From contig CM043955.1 in assembly GCA_014529385.2 (NCBI GenBank), positions 147,253,640 to 147,317,639 on the forward strand: 64,000 bases of DNA, written 5' to 3'. The DNA is from Adiantum capillus-veneris. Taxonomy: Eukaryota > Streptophyta > Polypodiopsida > Polypodiales > Pteridaceae. The notes under the pieces are model-generated. The model had not been told where the DNA came from. It did no database searches and saw only the letters and a list, made by a program, of their open reading frames with translations. The position numbers and the translations under genes are program-made. Below are positions 58,923 through 64,000 of the stretch, in pieces; positions within the stretch are counted from its first letter, which is position 1, and each line of letters opens with the position of its first letter.

Positions 58923-60571
58923 ATGAATTCACCAACTCCAACACCTACCGGCACCACAATCCTCAACAATCCTGCTTCCCTGATCGAGAAGCCACACGTT
59001 GACAACCTCTTCGTGGATAATAATCTCACAATGGATCACCTCACACTTGACCCCTACAAGAACAACACCGACGAACTCGACTACCTCTCGGAGGAATCCT
59101 TCGACTTCTCCCCCAACCCTCACCAAGCCACTCTTAGAGTTGAAGACTCACCTAACCGCTTCGAGCCCAATCTAGACAATGAACCCACCTCACCCAACCA
59201 TAATCCTCCTAAGAAAACCAAACCCAACCTTCTCATCACCCTCTCCACCATCCAACGCCAATCCTCCTCACCTAACGGGTTGAGTCCTTCCTCTCACCCA
59301 CCACCACCAACTACAAGGATCACCCCCTCCTCTTCACCCAAGGCCCCCACCTCCGCTTCACCGATATCACGCCTCCTTTCCCCCGAAAAACCCAAGGAAT
59401 TCGAATACATCATCAACCTCTCATTAGTTGAATTCAAGAAGTTACATCTAAAGCTAACCAAAGCCTCTTCGTACACCACTAACTTGGTAGAACTTCATAA
59501 AAACAATGCCAATCCCAATAGCCTCAACATGAAACCACCACGCTTACATTTGGAGGATACCCAAGCCCAAGCTCTCCTTCTGCCAAGTTCACCACCCTTA
59601 CAATCCAATATTAAATGGATTGTACTCTAGCCCTTACCCAAGCGCAAAAGCTTCTAGTGCAAAACCTACAAACTAAAGTTGAAGGATATCACCTCGAAGT
59701 CGAAAGCCGCCTCACCGATCTTGTGAAAAATCTCTCTTGTATCACCTTGCCCCGATTAGCCTCTTGCGATTGGCACCAATACCTAAGGGTGTGGAAGGAA
59801 TCCTCTCTTCAACAATTTCTCTCCCTAATGCAATCCTTCATCGTTAACTCTCACTTGGCTTCCTCAAAGGAAGAAGTAGCTTACAAATCTAAGAAGCGCT
59901 CTATTGCTACCATGAAGGAGGGAATCCTACACCTCCCAAAGGAGAAAACTATCAAAGAGCTTGTTGAACTTGAAGTCCATAAACATTTAAAATCTCTCCC
60001 CTTTTCCAAACCCCCTACCATTGCAATCTCCACCAATCCCCGCTACTCCAAACTTCAAGTCACCATCCTCCCTCCAAAGCACCTTTCTGCCCCCCTAGAT
60101 CCTCCCACCATACCCACAAACCATCTAAGGATCTTTCCCATCCCTCCCATCTTACACACTCCTTCTTATCCCCTACCAAACCTCTTAACCAATCTTCCAA
60201 AATCCCCCTCTCCACCATGTTCCCCACCATCTAAAGGACCTTTTAAGCACCCCACGCCCAAAGAGCCTACTATAGCTCCTAAATATCCTCTAAATCACAT
60301 TCACAACCTATTCTCACCTAAAATCCCTCCTCCTTCCATCGCCAAACCTTTTCCCTACAACAAATTCACCAAACCTTCAAAATACAACAAACCCACCAAC
60401 CTAAACCTAAACCTCAATCGTGATAGCAATCGCTTTGGCGTTCGCAACCGAGATGGCTACAATGATGGCAACCGCAATGGCAACCTTGATGGCAACTGTA
60501 ATAACAACCTGGAGGATAACTGTGATGACAACCACAAGGAGTTGGAAAAAGGGAGAGGGAGGAGGGATTAG
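58923..60571 (+). CDS. PLE ORF1-like region (proline-rich, basic tail)
   Basis: Starts at ATG 58,923 (MNSPTPTPTGTTILNNPASL). The first ~150 residues are acidic, then very rich in Ser, Pro and Thr (SSHPPPPTTRITPSSSPKAP). A central more ordered part (about 59.6-60.0 kb) reads LASCDWHQYLRVWKESSLQQ and LPKEKTIKELVELEVHKHLK. Then come long proline-rich stretches and a tail of Asn-Gly-Asp-Arg repeats (NRDGYNDGNRNGNLDGN) like RGG-type RNA-binding tails. It is read in two overlapping frames. Position before the RT suggests an ORF1 as in some endonuclease-lacking PLEs (Athena group). No domain recognised with certainty. Confidence 0.55.
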
Positions 60572-60752
60572 GGCCTTCACATCCATTGTCTTGGATTCAC
60601 TTGCTTTTTAGCAAGCCCCCCCTCCTCCCAAACCTTTGGATTGATTTCTCCCTCTCTACCTCACCATCTTCCACACAAATCCCCCCCACCAAAAGAAGAA
60701 GAAGTAGGTGAAAGTTTTGGCTTCCCCTCACTAATCCACATGTTACCAACTC

Positions 60753-62544
60753 ATGCTCTTTGGTAAGCTTCCCTCACACTCACTTGTTACTAACCCTACC
60801 CCTAGTTTTGTACATAACCTAACCACTCATGCCCTCTCTTTCAACGAAATTAAATGCTTAGACTTAGGGCTCAAATACATCCCCCCACCCTCCAACCCCC
60901 CACCCAAGCTCATCCTCCGAGCCCACGAAGCCTTGTCTAGGAGCCTTCAACTCAAAGTGTTCTTTCAAAATTCACCATCCAACCCACCTTCCCATTTCAA
61001 ATCCCCTAACCCCTCTTGGATGCCCCCCTCCCTGAACCCTCAATTAGAAAACATCACACTTCAAAACCACCTAAATCTAATTTCTACACTTTCAGGCTAT
61101 AATGCTTCGCGCTCTAAATTTCCAAATTTTGTCAAACAAGCACTTAAAACCCTTTCTAAGGACTCCTCCATAATCATTAAACGGGCCGACAAAAACCTAG
61201 GCCTCACCATCCTCTCTAGAGAGTGGTATGACCAAGAGGCCCTTATGCAACTCAATGACCAATCCACTTATCAGCCCATTACCATACCACCACACAACTA
61301 CGTTGCCTCCTTACTCTACTCCATCACCCTCAAATACACTCTCCTTACTCTAGAAGAATCAACCTTTATTCTTGCACCAATTTCCAAACCCTTCAAACCT
61401 TGCCCTATCCAGTTCCTTCCTAAGATTCATAAACCTTCCCTTGTAGCCCTCCCTATTTGCTCCTATTGAGGATACATGTTAGAAAATGCCTCCAAATGGC
61501 TACACTACCAAGTTTACCGTATCCTTCTTACTCAAAGACTCACTATCCCTCATCATAGATCTCCAAGAAAAACCCTTCCCTCCACACAGTCTCCTTTTCA
61601 CATTTGACGTGACCTCTCTCTACCTTAGCATCCCCATATCCCAAGGTCTTCTAGTCCTTAGAAGTTCTATCACTAACCATTTTGATAATCCAAAAACGGA
61701 GTTCATCATCTCACTTGTCACCCTAATCCTCTCACACCATTATCTTTGCTTCAAAGATAAAGTGTGAAAATAAATAAAAGGCATGGCTATGGGGTCAAAC
61801 TTTGCAGTGGTTTATGCTTGCCTATTTCTCTGTCACTTAGAAAACCACTCCCCTCTTATCCACAATCCCAACCTGGCTTATTATAAAAGATTCATAGATG
61901 ATGCGTTTGGAATCTGGAGAGGCACGCTTAGCACACTCTCCAAAACACTAGACTCCTATGTCGCCCCTCTCCAAAGGCATATAGTGATCACCCTTGTCAT
62001 CTCCACCTTCGAAGCCACTATCCTGGATGTCCATTTTCATAAAGGACATCGATTTAGCCAATGTGGAATTCTAGACTCTAACTGCCACCAAAAGCCACTA
62101 AACTCTTACCAATACATACCTTGGATCTCTTGGCACCCTCTCCACCAGAAGTTGGCTTTTATAAAAGCAAAACTCAGACGATATATCATTAGAGAGAGCA
62201 CCTCAAAGGGTTTCTCAAGCCTAAGAAACCTCTTCTTCCAAAGGCTTCTTTACAGGGGATATCCTAGAGGACTTTTAATAAAAGTCTTTTGCTCAATCTC
62301 TTACCAGGAGAGACCTTCTCTTTTAAGCAAAACTCCAAAAACCAAAAAAGTTCTCCCCATTATCTTGAAACTTACTTTTTCACCAGAAACTCGGAAACTT
62401 AATCCTACCCTAACCATTGGAAAACCTCTCCACCTAGCATGCAGCCTTTCCCCCACCCTTGCACATCTTGACAAACCCATCCTTTGTTGGACTAATGGCC
62501 CTAATTTAAGCTCTATCGTAACAAGAGCCTTAGAACCACATTGA
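60753..62544 (+). CDS. PLE reverse transcriptase (interrupted)
   Basis: Telomerase-related RT with PLE landmarks in order. N-terminal FNEIKCLDLGLKYIPPP; IIIKRADKNLGLTILSREWY; FLPKIHKPSL; motif A FTFDVTSLYLSIPIS with the catalytic Asp; motif B GMAMGSNFAVVYACLFLCHL; motif C YYKRFIDDAFGIWRG with the DD pair. The thumb/connection region has KPLNSYQYIPWISWHPLHQK and FFQRLLYRGYPRGLL. It ends PILCWTNGPNLSSIVTRA, the point where other PLEs pass into a GIY-YIG endonuclease; none is readable here or upstream. The catalytic triad looks intact but the frame is interrupted more than once. High confidence in the family, low that it is functional. Confidence 0.85.
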
Positions 62545-62915
62545 AGAACATCTCTTTCCCTTTATATTTTACCCTACCCTAACACCTATTTTTTTGTTTT
62601 GCAGGAATACACCCATAACTTCACATACTTGGGCCACCCATACTTGGCCATTTCCTTAGTTTATTTTGAGCCTCCCCCAAGAAGGCACCTCGACATACCT
62701 CGGTTCATTGTACTTCCTTCTTTGCATTGATCTCATGATGTAAAGAAAACCCCCATACCACCAACTACCCTTTATCCTTTACCACTGAAAGTTTTTTGCT
62801 ATAACTTGTGGATGTAAGAAAACCCCTAACCCTCTCTTCATGTTGAAATCATTACCACCTACCTACATTCCACTATAAGTTTTTTCTACGCAAACATTTG
62901 TTACAGTAATATTGT

Positions 62916-62920
<5 letters not shown>
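62545..62920 (+). other. PLE 3' untranslated region, first part
   Basis: No GIY-YIG or other domain in any frame I read. An intron-acceptor-like TTTTTTGTTTTGCAG occurs at about 62,590-62,604; an upstream partner is not evident. Confidence 0.45.

Positions 62921-62997
<77 letters not shown>
62921..62997. repeat. (CT)n microsatellite
   Basis: About 38 CT copies inside the PLE 3' region, within a longer pyrimidine-rich stretch to about 63,590. Confidence 0.95.
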
Positions 62998-63000
<3 letters not shown>

Positions 63001-63542
63001 CCCCTATCCATCCCCATCCTCCCTATATTACACACGCTAAACCCCACCCTCTCAATTTCCCCCTCTCTCTCCTTCGCTCCAGCTGCAATACACTTGAACC
63101 CTTTAAAAAACCACGTTGCCTTTAACTAAGCAGTCTCTCCCTCTCTCACTTACTTTAGTTACGATACACTCTCTCACTCGCTCTAGTTGCCATACAATCA
63201 AAACAGACTGCCTTTAAGATAACCAGTAAAAAAAATATTTACCCTCATAAATTTTTACTCTCGAATTTTTTACCCTCGAACCGTTTAGAACCTGCTTACC
63301 TTCTACTAACCTCTCCTTCCCCTTTATACCCCTTGATAAACCTTCCTAGAACACCACTACCCCCTCCCCGGTCCCCCCCTTTTTTTTTGGGGGGAAACAT
63401 CTCCCTTAATACTAGCCTCTGCCCTCACCCCCTTCCCCTTAATCTCTCTACAAATCTTTGAAATTACAAATCCCTTTTAAACACAATTTCCCAAACAAAT
63501 TCCCCCCCCCCCTCTCTCTCTTGTCATTCCCCAACCCACCTC

Positions 63543-63551
63543 CTATATAAA
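63543..63551 (+). promoter_or_regulatory. TATA box just upstream of the hammerhead
   Basis: CTATATAAA at 63,543-63,551, about 50 bp before the ribozyme. If used, transcripts would begin close to the ribozyme's 5' strand, as expected for a promoter lying in a PLE pseudo-LTR. Confidence 0.4.
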
Positions 63552-63599
63552 CTCCCCCTCCCTCTTTTGAACTCCTTTTAAAACCCACTACCACCTCCT

Positions 63600-63638
63600 A
63601 CCACTGATGAGCTCCTCACGGAGCGAAACGCGTTTGGT
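63600..63638 (+). ncRNA. Hammerhead ribozyme, minimal type I
   Basis: All core elements are present and correctly spaced. Stem I 5' strand ACCA is at 63,600-63,603. The invariant CUGAUGA is at 63,604-63,610. Stem II is a perfect 5-bp GCUCC/GGAGC with loop UCAC (63,611-63,624). The invariant GAA plus A15.1 is at 63,625-63,628. A minimal stem III (AC/GU around GC) and cleavage triplet GUU, with the predicted cut after 63,634, precede stem I 3' strand UGGU at 63,635-63,638. Stem III is the self-complementary ACGCGU, so two RNAs could pair across it into a 6-bp dimer stem. This is the minimal dimer-type design described in PLEs by Cervera and de la Peña. GUU is a permitted but weak triplet. Confidence 0.88.
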
Positions 63639-63754
63639 TCCTCTCTCAACCCTTAACCTAACCCCTCTCAACCCTTAACCTAACCCCAGCCTAAACCCCT
63701 TTACCTTACGCTTTAATTTAAGTGCTACGTAAGGTTGACATATTTCTAACATTG

Positions 63755-64000
63755 AAAACTATAGATTGTTGGGAAACTTAAGCCTCAAGATTGTATCTAA
63801 TGATAAGAGTTGACCCTTTAGGAAAGAGGGAGTAATTTTAGGAAATGAGGAGCAAGTTTAGAAGAGAAGGAGTAAGAGGAGTACTTTTAGGAAAGAAAGA
63901 GTCTTTTAGAAAAGAGAGAGAAGGAGCTTAGTTTAGAATCTTTTCTTCGAAGCTAAGCTTCTTCTAAGAGGTTCGAAATCCGTGTCCAGAAAAAAACCCA
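63755..64000 (+). repeat. Long direct repeat, copy B (runs off the window)
   Basis: Matches copy A from AAAACTATAGATTGTTGG onward at about 95% over at least 240 bp. It begins 117 bp after the hammerhead. Its end lies outside the window. Confidence 0.9.

Larger units (their letters stand above)
56574..63754 (+). mobile_element. Penelope-like retroelement (PLE), putative 7.2-kb unit
   Basis: Defined by the direct repeat at its start recurring right after its end, as in PLEs, which sit in partial head-to-tail tandem with pseudo-LTRs. It contains a leader of tandem repeats, an ORF1-like region, a PLE-type reverse transcriptase and a hammerhead ribozyme near the 3' end. The plus strand is strikingly C- and pyrimidine-rich compared with the AT-rich surroundings. 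Whether the outer edges are exactly those of the PLE is not proved: the repeat could belong to another element into which the PLE went. The coding part has a few breaks, so this copy is probably dead. Confidence 0.65.

Noticed and set aside
62545-63600. GIY-YIG endonuclease after the PLE RT
   Set aside because: No frame shows GIY, YIG or the conserved downstream Arg/Glu context; only low-complexity pyrimidine-rich sequence.

Overview
The window reads as a repeat-dominated stretch of a large land-plant nuclear genome. Ty3/gypsy elements carry primer-binding sites matching plant tRNA-Asp, and Ty1/copia elements carry tRNA-iMet sites. There are also a plant L1-type LINE tail with a zf-RVT domain, a DUF659-type hAT transposase, (GA/CT)n and (GT)n microsatellites, and two intron-containing host-like loci. 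I cannot name the species. The mix, including a Penelope-like retroelement (PLE), would fit a fern, lycophyte or gymnosperm better than a compact angiosperm genome; this is inference. No rRNA, tRNA gene or CRISPR array is visible.

Layout. 1-1046: tail and 3' LTR of a Ty3/gypsy element. 1.05-4.68 kb: non-coding with microsatellites. 4.68-8.69 kb (minus): Ty3 gag, leader, tRNA-Asp site and LTR, with a retropepsin fragment on the other side of the LTR. 8.69-13.49 kb (minus): badly decayed copia with its 5' LTR. 13.7-17.0 kb: tandem duplication, two LINE tails meeting 3' to 3', and a tract of ~284-bp units each carrying a palindrome. 17.4-18.98 kb: Ty3 gag fragment abutting a copia 3' end. 19.7-20.8 kb: higher-order minisatellite. 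20.9-22.3 kb: kinase-like pseudogene. 23.6-25.3 and 28.4-28.9 kb (minus): hAT transposase remnants.

29.0-56.4 kb may be one giant, heavily nested Ty3 element on the plus strand. It has a 5' LTR at 29,026, a tRNA-Asp site, a palindrome-bearing leader, gag/protease at 40.9-44.0 kb, integrase at 45.3 kb, a second retropepsin, long extra ORFs, and a 3' LTR at 56,221. Inside it lie minus-strand LTR pieces (32.1 and 44.7 kb), an island of two host-like loci (37.0-40.1 kb, minus) and a nearly whole copia (47,349-52,614) with a near-perfect 5-bp target duplication.

56.57-64.0 kb interrupts that 3' LTR. It holds a pyrimidine-rich PLE with a proline-rich ORF region, a telomerase-like reverse transcriptase with recognisable PLE motifs, no visible GIY-YIG endonuclease, a leader built of tandem repeats with a duplicated TATA unit, a direct repeat recurring 7,181 bp apart, and a textbook minimal type-I hammerhead ribozyme at 63,600-63,638. 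The PLE with its hammerhead is the most interesting system here. The second is the pair of Ty3 leaders that share a ~284-bp palindrome period although their palindromes differ in sequence.
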